Source: Epilithonimonas hispanica (GTDB lineage: Bacteria > Bacteroidota > Bacteroidia > Flavobacteriales > Weeksellaceae). Taken from it: 64,000 bases of DNA. Below the pieces are notes generated by a model. The model was not told where the DNA came from. It worked only from the letters and a program-made list of their open reading frames with translations, and searched no databases. This document shows positions 38,611 through 47,706 of this stretch, piece after piece. A program made the position numbers and the translations under genes. The stretch lies in the NCBI RefSeq assembly GCF_003385395.1, contig NZ_QNUG01000009.1, positions 1 to 64,000 of the forward strand, read 5' to 3'. Position 1 is the first letter of the stretch. Every line of letters begins with the position of its first letter.

Positions 38611-40746
38611 ATGAAGAAGCGAACGATGAGCCTTCTGTCCATAGCAGTTTTGAATTTTGCTTATGCTCAGAAAGATACTCTTAATCAAAAAAATATTGAA
38701 GAAGTAGTCATTACAGGACAATATAATGCTCAATCTATCAACAAATCTATCTATAAAGTTGAAGTAGTCAATGCTGAGCAAATCAAAAATATGGCGGTAA
38801 CTAACGTTGCTGAAGTTCTAAACCAAAATCTTAATATTTTAATTACTCCAAATTCTAGTTCTGGAGATTCTCAAGCCAATATTATGGGATTGAGTGGAGA
38901 ATATACAAAGGTTTTGATTGATAATATTCCTGTAGTGAGCGATCAAGGAATGGGTAATATCTTTGATCTTACCAAGATCAATGTCAATAATATCGAGCGT
39001 ATAGAAATAGTAAAAGGCTCTATGGGTGTAGAATATGGTAACAATGCAATGGCAGGTGTTATTAATATTATTACCAAAAAGGATTATCAGAAGAAAATCA
39101 ATATCAACGCTTCTTTGCAAGAAGAAACGGTTGGGAAAAATTATGATTGGTATAAAAAAGGAAACGGGAGACATATTCAGAGTCTTAATTTAGGATATAG
39201 AATATCAGATAATTGGACTTTTTCCGCAGATATTAATCATAATGATTTTCAAGGATTTCAAGGCATACAAAAAGGTTATAAACATTTTGATGAGAGCGTA
39301 AATGGAGAACGTGGTTATGAATGGCAACCAAAAGATCTATTAATTGCTAATGCAGCATTGCGATACGCAAAAAATAAGACGACATTGTTCTATAAAGTTA
39401 ATTTTTTGACCGAAGAAATTAATTACTATGACCCTAATACTAATGTTTTACCTTTTGCTGATGGTGAAAGAACATTTACTTCAAATGATGTGGATTATTT
39501 TACAAAAAGGTGGATTCATCAGCTAAATGTCACGACTAAATTAGGCGCAAACATTAATTATACAGGAGATTTCTCTTATCAAATCCAAGAAAGACAATCT
39601 CAAGATAAACTTTATGATGTACCCAATAGGTATGTAAGATCTACAGATCCAAAACAGACCTTTTATAAATCTGAAGTTCTATATTCTAGAGGCATGTTCA
39701 GTAACTTTTTAAATAGCGATAAAATTAATTTTCAGATTGGTTATGAGCTAGATCGTACAAAAGGTTTTGCAAATTCTTCTACTTTTGAAAATCAAATTGG
39801 AGATAACGACAAAAATATAAACAGAACCATTTTCAATTACGCTAATTTTCTTTCAGCAGAATGGAATCCTTTGAATTGGTTATCCTTTCGTCCAGGTATT
39901 AGATTGGCTTTGAGTGATAAATTTGATGAACAGTACAATTACTCATTAACTACCAGATTCAGAACATCGGAAAATTCAAATATCAGAACTATTTTTGGTT
40001 CCGCCAATCGTTTTCCGAAGTATGATGAGCTCTACACTTACATTGTAGATATTAATCACGATATAAGAGGTAATGAAAATCTAAAGCCAGAAACGGGATA
40101 TTCTGCAGGTGCTTTTTGGGATTATGCAACGGCTACTTCAGGCAATTGGAAACTTAATGTTGGACTTAGTGGGATGTATATGGATGTAAAAGATCGTATA
40201 GAAAGTGTAATTGTAAGTAACGTTCCACTACGATACACCTATCTGAATGTGGATAATTACAAATCAATACTATTTGGAGGAAGTTTCAGTGCAAGAAAAG
40301 ATAATTTCTCATTCAATGCTGGGATTTCTACACTAGGAATTTCTCAAAACTTAAATACTGGAAATACTACTTCCGATGATAATTTTAATTATTATATGGA
40401 AATTAATGCTGCAGCAAACTATACCTTACCGGTAACTAATACTTTATTTGCATTATACTACAAATATACCGGCAAAAGCAAATTATATTCATTAGAGTTT
40501 AAAGATGCTGCAGATACAGGAACATACGTATTAGGAGATATTGGAGATTTTAGTATGTTAAATTTTACAGTTAGTCAACCATTCTTCAACAACCATTTTG
40601 AATTAGCTCTTGGTATTAAAAACATTTTTGATGTTACTAGTATTAGAAATACTGTTCAGTCTGGCACTGCGCACAATGGTCCTGCTGGTACTCAGAATTT
40701 GTTCTATGGAAGAAGCTATTTCGCAAGAGTTAATTATAATTTTTAA
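38611..40746 (+). CDS. TonB-dependent heme/siderophore receptor (HmuR-like)
   Basis: A 711-residue outer-membrane receptor. Seen: a signal peptide (about residues 1-19, ending FAYAQ), a plug domain (about 29-150, with IEEVVITGQYNA, ANIMGLSGEYTKVLID and VEIVKGSMGVEYGNNAM-like sequence), and a 22-strand-type barrel ending NYNF. It lacks the carboxypeptidase-like repeat of the larger receptor at 216. It heads a six-gene run with HmuY, a heme-binding lipoprotein and an ABC transporter, so heme is the likely cargo. Probably iron-repressed through the repeats at 38530-38583. Confidence 0.9.
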   Translation: MKKRTMSLLSIAVLNFAYAQKDTLNQKNIEEVVITGQYNAQSINKSIYKVEVVNAEQIKNMAVTNVAEVLNQNLNILITPNSSSGDSQANIMGLSGEYTKVLIDNIPVVSDQGMGNIFDLTKINVNNIERIEIVKGSMGVEYGNNAMAGVINIITKKDYQKKININASLQEETVGKNYDWYKKGNGRHIQSLNLGYRISDNWTFSADINHNDFQGFQGIQKGYKHFDESVNGERGYEWQPKDLLIANAALRYAKNKTTLFYKVNFLTEEINYYDPNTNVLPFADGERTFTSNDVDYFTKRWIHQLNVTTKLGANINYTGDFSYQIQERQSQDKLYDVPNRYVRSTDPKQTFYKSEVLYSRGMFSNFLNSDKINFQIGYELDRTKGFANSSTFENQIGDNDKNINRTIFNYANFLSAEWNPLNWLSFRPGIRLALSDKFDEQYNYSLTTRFRTSENSNIRTIFGSANRFPKYDELYTYIVDINHDIRGNENLKPETGYSAGAFWDYATATSGNWKLNVGLSGMYMDVKDRIESVIVSNVPLRYTYLNVDNYKSILFGGSFSARKDNFSFNAGISTLGISQNLNTGNTTSDDNFNYYMEINAAANYTLPVTNTLFALYYKYTGKSKLYSLEFKDAADTGTYVLGDIGDFSMLNFTVSQPFFNNHFELALGIKNIFDVTSIRNTVQSGTAHNGPAGTQNLFYGRSYFARVNYNF

Positions 40747-40757
40747 AAGCTGAGAAA

Positions 40758-41858
40758 ATGAAAAAATTATTATTCATACTAATATTAATTGTTACACTAC
40801 AATCTTGCCTTAAAGATAACGAAGATCCAATTGCCGTTTCTCCAATAGAGGGAGCTATTGCTAATCCAAGCGTTGCGGGACCAACACAGCCTAATCAGGT
40901 TTGGGTAGATCTAAGTGATGTTGATGCTCAAGGTAACCCCAAACAGACGCTTAATGTGCGTACAGATTGGGATTTGGCTTTCTATTCGGGTGATGAATTT
41001 AAGGTCGTTCTCAATTCTTCAATAATGATGGCGGCTGGAAAAATTCCTAAAGTTACAGATATTAATCTTGTAAAAGAATCAGATGTTGCAGAGCTTAAAA
41101 CTAAAGTTCAGGTTGCTAATTTTGATCCAACCAATGTTTCTTATGTTGATGATGTAAAAGGTAATTTTCCTACTGATTATACTGCTATTTCAGAAATTGC
41201 AATTAATGATGCGGATAATGCAGTATATCTTGTTAATTTAGGAAAAGATATTTACACTGGAACTGTACCTGTAGGTTCAATAACTACCGGAGGGGATGAA
41301 AGAGGTTGGATGAAAATCCAAATAACCAGAGCAGGGACAGAAGCTTATAAAATTAAGTATGCCAATGTTGCCGATACAACTTATAAAGAATATACCATTT
41401 CAAAAAATACAGATTATAATTATACTTTTTTTAGTTTAAAGAACAATAAAGAACTTCTTATTCAGCCTCAGAAAGAAAAATGGGATCTTTGCTTTACAGT
41501 ATTCACAAATGTGATAGAAGGAGCGGGAACTTACATTTATGGAGATTTTGTATTGGACAATGTAATGGGAGGAGCAGCTTCTTATCAGATAACAATTCCT
41601 TCAAATGTTAATGCTACGGAGTATTATAACAATTTCAAAGCTTCTGATATTGATATGTCAAAATTTAATTATACAGATCAAAGAACAATCGGTGCAAACT
41701 GGAGAAATCCTCTTGGAACAAACGGATTAGTAACTTATGGAGACCGATTTTACGTATTGAAGGATCCTGAAGGTTTTTATTTCAAAATTAAGTTTCTGAG
41801 AATGACAAATGACGATGGCGTTCGTGGCTATCCACAATTCGAATACAAACCACTTTAA
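40758..41858 (+). CDS. hmuY: HmuY family heme-binding lipoprotein
   Basis: A 366-residue surface lipoprotein of the HmuY family, which binds heme taken from host hemoproteins and delivers it to HmuR. Seen: a lipobox (LQSC, Cys17), QVWVDLSDVDAQGNP, VRTDWDLAFYSGDEFKVVLN, and YTFFSLKNNKELLIQPQKEK. It is longer than Porphyromonas HmuY (about 215 residues) but of the length usual for Flavobacteriia. Eleven bases after the receptor gene. Confidence 0.88.
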   Translation: MKKLLFILILIVTLQSCLKDNEDPIAVSPIEGAIANPSVAGPTQPNQVWVDLSDVDAQGNPKQTLNVRTDWDLAFYSGDEFKVVLNSSIMMAAGKIPKVTDINLVKESDVAELKTKVQVANFDPTNVSYVDDVKGNFPTDYTAISEIAINDADNAVYLVNLGKDIYTGTVPVGSITTGGDERGWMKIQITRAGTEAYKIKYANVADTTYKEYTISKNTDYNYTFFSLKNNKELLIQPQKEKWDLCFTVFTNVIEGAGTYIYGDFVLDNVMGGAASYQITIPSNVNATEYYNNFKASDIDMSKFNYTDQRTIGANWRNPLGTNGLVTYGDRFYVLKDPEGFYFKIKFLRMTNDDGVRGYPQFEYKPL

Positions 41859-41876
41859 TCAAACCAAAATAAATCT

Positions 41877-42758
41877 ATGAAAAATATCAAAATAGCTGTT
41901 CTTTCAGCGCTTCTTTTAGCCGGGTTTTCTTGCAAGAAAGAGGATTCTAAAGTTGCAAAACCCGAAGAAACAAAAACTGAAGTACCGGTTTCTAATCAAA
42001 AAATAGTAAGTATCAGTGGAGGTGTTACGGAGATTGTAGCTGCGCTTGGTCACGAGAAAGAAATCGTTGGGATTGATGTTACAAGTACGTATCCAGAAAG
42101 TTTGAAAACTACTGCAGAGGAATTAGGACACGTTCGTTCTATGACTATTGAACCGATTATGAAACTTAATCCAACTTTGATTTTAGCTTCTGATAAAGAC
42201 ATCAATCCGGATTTATTAGAAAAAATCAAAGCTTCTAAAATCAAAACGGAGCTATTCAATCAAGAGTTTTCTATTGATGGAACTAAAAAGTTAATTGACC
42301 AAGTTGCAAAAGCTTTAGGAAATACAAATCAGCAAGCATTATTAGAGAAAATTGATGTAGACGTAAAACAAATCCAGCCAATCGCTAAAAAACCAAAAGT
42401 CCTTTTTATCTACGCTAGAGGAAATATGATGATGGTTGGCGGAAAAAATACACCAATGGCAAGTATTATAGAAATTGCAGGAGGACAAAATGCAGCAAAT
42501 GATTTCGAGGATTTCAAACCTTTGACACCGGAAGCGGTTGTACAATCAAATCCTGATGTACTGTTGTTCTTCTCAAGTGGATTGCAAAGTTCAGGTGGAA
42601 TAGAAAGTGCACTTAAAATGCCAGGCGTTCCTCAAACGAATGCTGGTAAAAACAAAAAAGTAATCGCATTGGACGGCGGATTATTGTCTTCTTTCGGACC
42701 AAGAGTTGGAGAAGCTGCTTTAAGTTTAAACAGATTGTTAATCGAGTCTTCAAAATAA
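41877..42758 (+). CDS. hmuT: Heme ABC transporter substrate-binding lipoprotein
   Basis: A 293-residue periplasmic binding protein of the HmuT/BtuF type. Seen: a lipobox (GFSC, Cys19), KIVSISGGVTEIVAALG, GIDVTSTYPESLKT, PTLILASDKDINPDLLEK and MMVGGKNTPMASIIEIAGG. It should deliver heme from the periplasm to the HmuU/HmuV transporter encoded next. The 69-base gap to the permease gene holds a copy of an interspersed repeat. Confidence 0.9.
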   Translation: MKNIKIAVLSALLLAGFSCKKEDSKVAKPEETKTEVPVSNQKIVSISGGVTEIVAALGHEKEIVGIDVTSTYPESLKTTAEELGHVRSMTIEPIMKLNPTLILASDKDINPDLLEKIKASKIKTELFNQEFSIDGTKKLIDQVAKALGNTNQQALLEKIDVDVKQIQPIAKKPKVLFIYARGNMMMVGGKNTPMASIIEIAGGQNAANDFEDFKPLTPEAVVQSNPDVLLFFSSGLQSSGGIESALKMPGVPQTNAGKNKKVIALDGGLLSSFGPRVGEAALSLNRLLIESSK

Positions 42759-42764
42759 AACTTT

Positions 42765-42808
42765 GAACCTAAAAGTTCAACATTAATAGTTGTAGGTCTA
42801 ACCTATGG
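42765..42808 (+). repeat. Interspersed palindromic repeat (copy C)
   Basis: GAACCTAAAAGTTC followed by AACATTAATAGTTGTAGGTC and TAACCTATGG: two small palindromes joined by an AT spacer, the same plan as copies at 52470-52515 and 52537-52581. Degenerate compared with those two. Confidence 0.6.
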
Positions 42809-42827
42809 AAAGAAATAATTAAGCGTT

Positions 42828-43868
42828 TTGAAATCAAAAAGTCTTACATTTTACGCCATTATCGGTATTATTTTATTAATACTGATGATGGTTTTAGCTT
42901 TAAATATTGGTGTTTACGATTTTGGTAATTCCTCTTCTTACAAAGTATTGTGGAAGTTTTTAACCAGTGATTCTTCATTATCATTAAGTGAAAAATATGT
43001 CATTTGGGATGTCCGAACTTCACGAATTGTAATGGCTGTTTTAATCGGAAGTATGTTAGCAGTTTCTGGAACAACTTTACAAGGAATGTTCAAAAACCCT
43101 TTAGCAACGGGAGAATCGATTGGTTTAACATCAGGAGCTACTTTGTTAGCGGCGATTGCAATCGTTCTCGGACATACTTTTGAATCTTATCTTCCTGAAA
43201 TCATAAGAAATTCTTTAGTTGGCGTTTCTGCATTTGTCGGAGCATTTTTAGCAATGGTAATAGTTTATAGGATTTCCACAAGCGCAGGAAAAACAAATGT
43301 TGTAATGATGCTGCTTTCCGGAGTTGCAATCACATCCATTGGTTTCTCATTTGTAGGATTTTTGATTTATATATCTAAAGACGAACAGCTTAGAGATTTA
43401 ACATTCTGGAATCTAGGAAGTTTAGCAGGTGCAACTTGGACAAGAAACATTATTTTATCAATTGTCTTATTATTTTCCTACATTATTATTTTACCGAAAG
43501 GAAAAGCCCTAAACGCAATGTTGCTGGGAGAAAAAGATGCACAGCATTTAGGAATTAATGTTGAGACTTTGAAAAAACAAATAGTATTGATAACTTCATT
43601 AATGATAGGAACTTGCGTCGCATTTTCGGGCACAATCGGTTTTGTCGGATTGATTGTTCCTTACATTTTGAGATTATTATTCCGTTCAGATTATCATTTC
43701 ATTTTGCCGTTATCAGCGATTTGTGGAAGTATTTTGCTATTGCTTGCAGATACAATCAGTCGAACAATCGTTGCACCGTCAGAATTACCAATTGGGATTT
43801 TAACATCATTGATTGGAGGTCCAATTTTTATCGTCATTCTAATCAAATATAAAAACACATTAAGATGA
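42828..43868 (+). CDS. hmuU: FecCD family heme/iron ABC transporter permease
   Basis: A 346-residue inner-membrane permease of the BtuC/FecCD family with about ten membrane segments. Seen: VRTSRIVMAVLIGSMLAVSG, TLQGMFKNPLATGESIGLTS and GFVGLIVPYILRLLF. The start is TTG at 42828 (LKSKSLTFYAIIG); no ATG fits. The stop overlaps the ATP-binding gene start by four bases. Homodimer that would take heme from HmuT. Confidence 0.93.
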   Translation: MKSKSLTFYAIIGIILLILMMVLALNIGVYDFGNSSSYKVLWKFLTSDSSLSLSEKYVIWDVRTSRIVMAVLIGSMLAVSGTTLQGMFKNPLATGESIGLTSGATLLAAIAIVLGHTFESYLPEIIRNSLVGVSAFVGAFLAMVIVYRISTSAGKTNVVMMLLSGVAITSIGFSFVGFLIYISKDEQLRDLTFWNLGSLAGATWTRNIILSIVLLFSYIIILPKGKALNAMLLGEKDAQHLGINVETLKKQIVLITSLMIGTCVAFSGTIGFVGLIVPYILRLLFRSDYHFILPLSAICGSILLLLADTISRTIVAPSELPIGILTSLIGGPIFIVILIKYKNTLR

Positions 43869-44641
43869 TAAAAGGACATGAGATAAACTATCAGAGTCAG
43901 AATGTCAGCATCTTAAAAAGTGTTGATATCAATGTTGGCTATGGCGAATTTCTGGCAATTGTTGGTCCAAATGGAGCAGGGAAGTCAAGTCTGTTAAATG
44001 TTCTTGCCAACGAAATTAAAACCGATAAAAAACAGGAAATATTTTTCAAAGACAAAATAATTTACGACTGGAAACTCGAAGAATTATCAAAACATAAAGC
44101 CAAAATTTCCCAGCATAACTCTCAGGATATTCCGCTTTTGGTAAAGGATGTTGTGATGATGGGACGTTATCCTTACTTCGGTTCTCAGCCGACTTTGGAA
44201 GATATAAAATCGACGGAAATTACTATGGTGGAAACAGAGATTATTCATTTTGGGGATAGAGATTATAATTCACTTTCCGGAGGTGAAAAGCAAAGGGTTC
44301 ATTTGGCGAGAGTTCTGGCTCAATTAGATAACGATATTGCACACAGACTTTTGTTTTTGGACGAACCACTCAATAATTTGGACATCAAACACCAGCACAA
44401 TACATTAGAATTAATTAAAAAATTTACTCAAAACAATAACACCGCAGTCGTTGTTTTACACGATTTGAATTTAGCTGCCAGTTTCGCAGACAAAATTCTG
44501 TTGATGGAAAAAGGAGAAGTTTTAGCTTACGGTGCTCCGGAAGAGGTTTTTACGGAGGAGAAAATCAGCCGTGCTTACAACTTTCCGTGTACCATTTGCA
44601 AACATCCGGTCAACGACAGCACAATGATTTTATTTGGTTAA
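43865..44641 (+). CDS. hmuV: Heme ABC transporter ATP-binding protein
   Basis: A 258-residue ATPase. Seen: Walker A GPNGAGKSS (about residues 35-43), the signature LSGGEKQRVHLARVL, and Walker B LLFLDEPLNNLD, with a late His in VVLHDLNLAA. It pairs with the FecCD permease (4-base overlap) to drive heme import. It ends the tightly packed part of the operon; the next 250 bases hold repeat-like DNA. Confidence 0.93.
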   Translation: MIKGHEINYQSQNVSILKSVDINVGYGEFLAIVGPNGAGKSSLLNVLANEIKTDKKQEIFFKDKIIYDWKLEELSKHKAKISQHNSQDIPLLVKDVVMMGRYPYFGSQPTLEDIKSTEITMVETEIIHFGDRDYNSLSGGEKQRVHLARVLAQLDNDIAHRLLFLDEPLNNLDIKHQHNTLELIKKFTQNNNTAVVVLHDLNLAASFADKILLMEKGEVLAYGAPEEVFTEEKISRAYNFPCTICKHPVNDSTMILFG

Positions 44642-44649
44642 AAGAATTA

Positions 44650-44831
44650 TTTGGGCAGCTTAATCCGCCTTCCGCTCCCAATCTTTTTTGCAGACGATTT
44701 CAGTTTAAATAGAACTCAAAGTACAAGCAAAAAAGGATTTTCGCTCAAGTCGGGCTGCGAGCAATTCGCTGTTTAAGAAAGCTACGAAGTAGTGATATGT
44801 TGGTATCGAAATCAACAAAACCACAATCAAA
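44650..44831. repeat. Composition-shifted intergenic element (probable dispersed repeat)
   Basis: About 180 non-coding bases with a base composition unlike their surroundings, containing GGGCAGCTTAATCCGCC, TTCCGCTCCCAATC and CGCTCAAGTCGGGCTGCG. The 13-mer CGCTCAAGTCGGG (44742-44754) occurs again, inverted, at 55997-56009. I recall similar blocks as intergenic repeats in other Chryseobacterium genomes, but could not search. Confidence 0.45.
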
Positions 44832-44888
44832 GTGCGAAGCACCGAAATGTTATTAATTAGAAAATTTGCCTCAAAAAAAACTAAAAAA

Positions 44889-45533
44889 ATGACAGAACAA
44901 GAACTCAAAATATTAGCAAAAAACCTCGCAAATCCTGAAGGTGAAATGGGGAAACAAATTGCTAAAATGATGAATGAAACCAATATCACCATGACCAGAG
45001 AAAGTATCAAAGCTTTGTTGCTGGAAGATGGCAATAATGTTTTAGAAATAGGACCCGGCAATGCAGGACATTTGTCTTACCTTTTAGATTTTGCAGAAAA
45101 TATCACATACACAGGTCTGGAAATTTCTGAAACCATGACGTCCGAAGCTGAAAGCATCAAATCAAAATATCTTTCTCAAGCCAATTTTCAATTATACGAC
45201 GGAAACAAAATTCCTTTTGATAACGAAAGTTTCGATAAGGTAATGACCGTCAATACGATTTATTTCTGGGAAAATCCTGTGGAATTCTTTAATGAAATTT
45301 ACAGAGTTCTAAAAAAAGACGGAAGTTTTGTCCTCACATTTGCGAAGAAAGATTTTATGAAAAACCTGCCTTTCACAGCGGATTTCAAACTTTACAATTA
45401 CGAAGATGTGGAAGAATTAGTAGCAGAGACCAATTTCAAAAGGATGATTCGTTCAGATAAAGAAGAATGGATAACCAGCAAAACTGGAACATTCGTAAAA
45501 CGAGAATACAAAGTTCTAACAATCAAAAAGTAA
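44889..45533 (+). CDS. Class I SAM-dependent methyltransferase
   Basis: A 214-residue Rossmann methyltransferase. Seen: the SAM-binding VLEIGPGNAGHLSYLL, acidic YTGLEIS, motif KVMTVNTIYFWENP and VLKKDGSFVLTFA. The start at 44889 (MTEQELKI) is preferred over an upstream ATG (44832) that would include part of the repeat-like DNA. It lies between heme transport genes and hmuS; a role in heme or corrin chemistry is possible but not shown by sequence. Confidence 0.85.
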   Translation: MTEQELKILAKNLANPEGEMGKQIAKMMNETNITMTRESIKALLLEDGNNVLEIGPGNAGHLSYLLDFAENITYTGLEISETMTSEAESIKSKYLSQANFQLYDGNKIPFDNESFDKVMTVNTIYFWENPVEFFNEIYRVLKKDGSFVLTFAKKDFMKNLPFTADFKLYNYEDVEELVAETNFKRMIRSDKEEWITSKTGTFVKREYKVLTIKK

Positions 45534-45673
45534 AAAATAGTAGCTTATATTTTCAACTTTTCTAAGCGATAGCGCTTTTGTGAACCTTAAAACAGTTAGT
45601 AATAAAAAATCTTTGTGAGCTTTGTGTTAAATAAAGCAAGCATTTAAAATAAACAATAAAAAAACAAATCAAT

Positions 45674-46696
45674 ATGAGTACGTTAATCAATGATTTAAAA
45701 ACAAAATGGGAAGCTCTGAAAGCAGAAAATCCACATCTTAGAATAAGAAACGCGGCGGAACAATTAGGTGTTAGCGAAGCAGAACTTTTAGCTACAAGCA
45801 TCGGAAATGGTGTAACGGTACTTAAACCGGAATTTGCATCACTTTTACAGGAAGTTGTAAAGCTTGAAAAAGTAATGGCCTTGACAAGAAACGACGAATG
45901 TGTTCACGAGAGAAAAGGCGTTTATTTGAATCCTGATTTTAGCAATCCTCACGGACAGGTTTTCGTAGGAGAGGACATCGATTTAAGAATCTTTATCAAC
46001 TCTTGGAAATTCGGTTTTTCTGTTGTTGAAGGCGACAGAAAAAGTTTTCAGTTCTTCGGAAAAGACGGATTGGCTCTTCATAAAATCTATTTAACCAACA
46101 AAAGTAATGAAGCAGAATTTGATGCTTTAACAGAGAAATATAAAGCTGACGAACAGTTTGCAGAAATCACAACAGAACCAATTGCTCCAAAACCAGTAGA
46201 AAAAGCAGATTCTGAAATTGATGTAGCGGGTTTCCAACAAGCTTGGAAAGATTTGAAAGACACGCACGACTTCTTTATGATGACTAAGAAATTCGGGGTT
46301 AGCAGAACTCAGGCTTTGAGATTGGCTCCGGAAGGTTTTGCTCAAAAAATTGATAATTCTAAAGTGGTAAATGTTTTGGAAGATGCTTCTGAAAAACACA
46401 TTCCGATTATGGTTTTCGTTGGAAACAGAGGAATTATTCAGATTCACACAGGTGAAGTTAAAAAGACGTTTTGGCACCAGCAATGGTTCAATGTGATGGA
46501 TCTGGATTTCAATTTACATCTTGATACGACTAAGATTGGGGAAACTTGGATTACAAAAAAGCCAACAGAAGATGGAGAAGTAACTTCGGTAGAAGTGTTC
46601 AACAAAGACGGTGAATTTATCGTTCAATTCTTTGGAAAAAGAAAGCCTGGAAATCCAGAACTTCAGGAGTGGAAAGATTTGATTGCCGGTTTATAA
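45674..46696 (+). CDS. hmuS: Hemin-degrading / heme-trafficking factor (HemS/HmuS family)
   Basis: A 340-residue cytoplasmic protein with two HemS-like halves. Seen: LIRNAAEQLGVSEAELLA-like sequence near residues 20-37 (IRNAAEQLGVSEAELLA), DECVHERKGVY, and in the second half DFFMMTKKFGVSRTQALRLA and IQIHTGEVKKTF. The family binds heme arriving through HmuUV and breaks it down or passes it on. It belongs functionally to the upstream heme locus, though 140 bases separate it from the methyltransferase gene. Confidence 0.93.
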   Translation: MSTLINDLKTKWEALKAENPHLRIRNAAEQLGVSEAELLATSIGNGVTVLKPEFASLLQEVVKLEKVMALTRNDECVHERKGVYLNPDFSNPHGQVFVGEDIDLRIFINSWKFGFSVVEGDRKSFQFFGKDGLALHKIYLTNKSNEAEFDALTEKYKADEQFAEITTEPIAPKPVEKADSEIDVAGFQQAWKDLKDTHDFFMMTKKFGVSRTQALRLAPEGFAQKIDNSKVVNVLEDASEKHIPIMVFVGNRGIIQIHTGEVKKTFWHQQWFNVMDLDFNLHLDTTKIGETWITKKPTEDGEVTSVEVFNKDGEFIVQFFGKRKPGNPELQEWKDLIAGL

Positions 46697-46720
46697 ATAA
46701 GAAATAATTATGATTAATCC

Positions 46721-46767
46721 GAAGTCGTTTTATAGTTTTAATTTACTTTAGAACGACTTCTTTATTT
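46721..46767 (+). terminator. Probable terminator after hmuS
   Basis: GAAGTCGTT (46721-46729) pairs with AACGACTTC (46752-46760) across a 22-base AT-rich loop, followed by TTTATTTT. Confidence 0.6.
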
Positions 46768-46775
46768 TATTCTTA

Positions 46776-47648
46776 ATGAAAAAGTTATTGTTGTTTATTG
46801 CTATAATAGGTTTAAGTAATATAAATGCACAAAATTTTGATGCTTTTAAATTCTATAACAAGAAAACAAAAGAAGTTTCTTCCAAAAATTTAATCAAAGA
46901 ATTGGCGGATTATGATGTTGTATTTATTGGAAAACATCACGATAATTCTATCAATCATTGGTTGGAAAAAAGATTGACGGAAGCTATTTTTGAAAAGAAA
47001 AACGGACAGATTATTTTAGGAGCAGAAATGTTTGAGAGAGATAATCAACAGCCTTTGAATTCTTATCTCGCAGGAAAAATCGATGCTAAAAATCTGAAAG
47101 ATTCTGTAAGACTTTGGAAAAATTACGAAACCGATTACAGACCTCTGGTTGATTTTGCGAAAGACAAAAAGCTCAATTTCATTGCAACGAATGTTCCTAG
47201 AAAGTACGCTTCTCAAACTTCTAAACAAGGCATTAAAAGTTTGAATGAATTACCGGAAGCTGAAAAAAAATATATTGCCAAATTGCCGATAGAAGTGACT
47301 TTGGAAACGCCTGGATACAAAGAAATGAAATCTCTGATGGGAGACCACGTTGACGAAATGAAATTAATGAATTTTGTCTCAGCTCAAGCCATAAAAGATG
47401 CGACAATGGCAGAATCGATTTTCCAAAATCTGCAGTCCGGAAAGACTTTTATCCATTATAATGGCGATTATCACAGCAAGCAATACGGCGGAATCTACTG
47501 GTATTTGAAAAAGAAAAACCCAAACTTAAAAATTGCAGTTATTTCAGTTTTTGAATCTGAAAAACCGGATTTGTCTTTACCTGAGAAAAATTTTGTTCCA
47601 ACAGAATTTAATTTGGTGATTCCGAGTGATATGACGAAGACTTATTAG
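46776..47648 (+). CDS. ChaN family heme-binding protein, secreted
   Basis: A 290-residue protein of the ChaN (DUF399) family. Seen: a signal peptide (about residues 1-19, MKKLLLFIAIIGLSNINAQ), DVVFIGKHHDNSINHWLEKR, ILGAEMFERDNQQPLNSYL, and YNGDYHSKQYGGIYWYL with His. Campylobacter ChaN binds two hemes; unlike that lipoprotein this one lacks a lipobox Cys. It lies after hmuS and probably works in heme handling in the periplasm. Confidence 0.87.
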   Translation: MKKLLLFIAIIGLSNINAQNFDAFKFYNKKTKEVSSKNLIKELADYDVVFIGKHHDNSINHWLEKRLTEAIFEKKNGQIILGAEMFERDNQQPLNSYLAGKIDAKNLKDSVRLWKNYETDYRPLVDFAKDKKLNFIATNVPRKYASQTSKQGIKSLNELPEAEKKYIAKLPIEVTLETPGYKEMKSLMGDHVDEMKLMNFVSAQAIKDATMAESIFQNLQSGKTFIHYNGDYHSKQYGGIYWYLKKKNPNLKIAVISVFESEKPDLSLPEKNFVPTEFNLVIPSDMTKTY

Positions 47649-47706
47649 AATAGTTTATTTCAGTCCAATTACTTTTTCCCATATTTGTAAATTAAATCAT
47701 CACAAA

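Noticed and set aside
38505..38642. 46-codon N-terminal extension of the reverse-strand T9SS protein
   Set aside because: It would bury the clear signal peptide and overlap the divergent receptor gene and its operator-like repeats.
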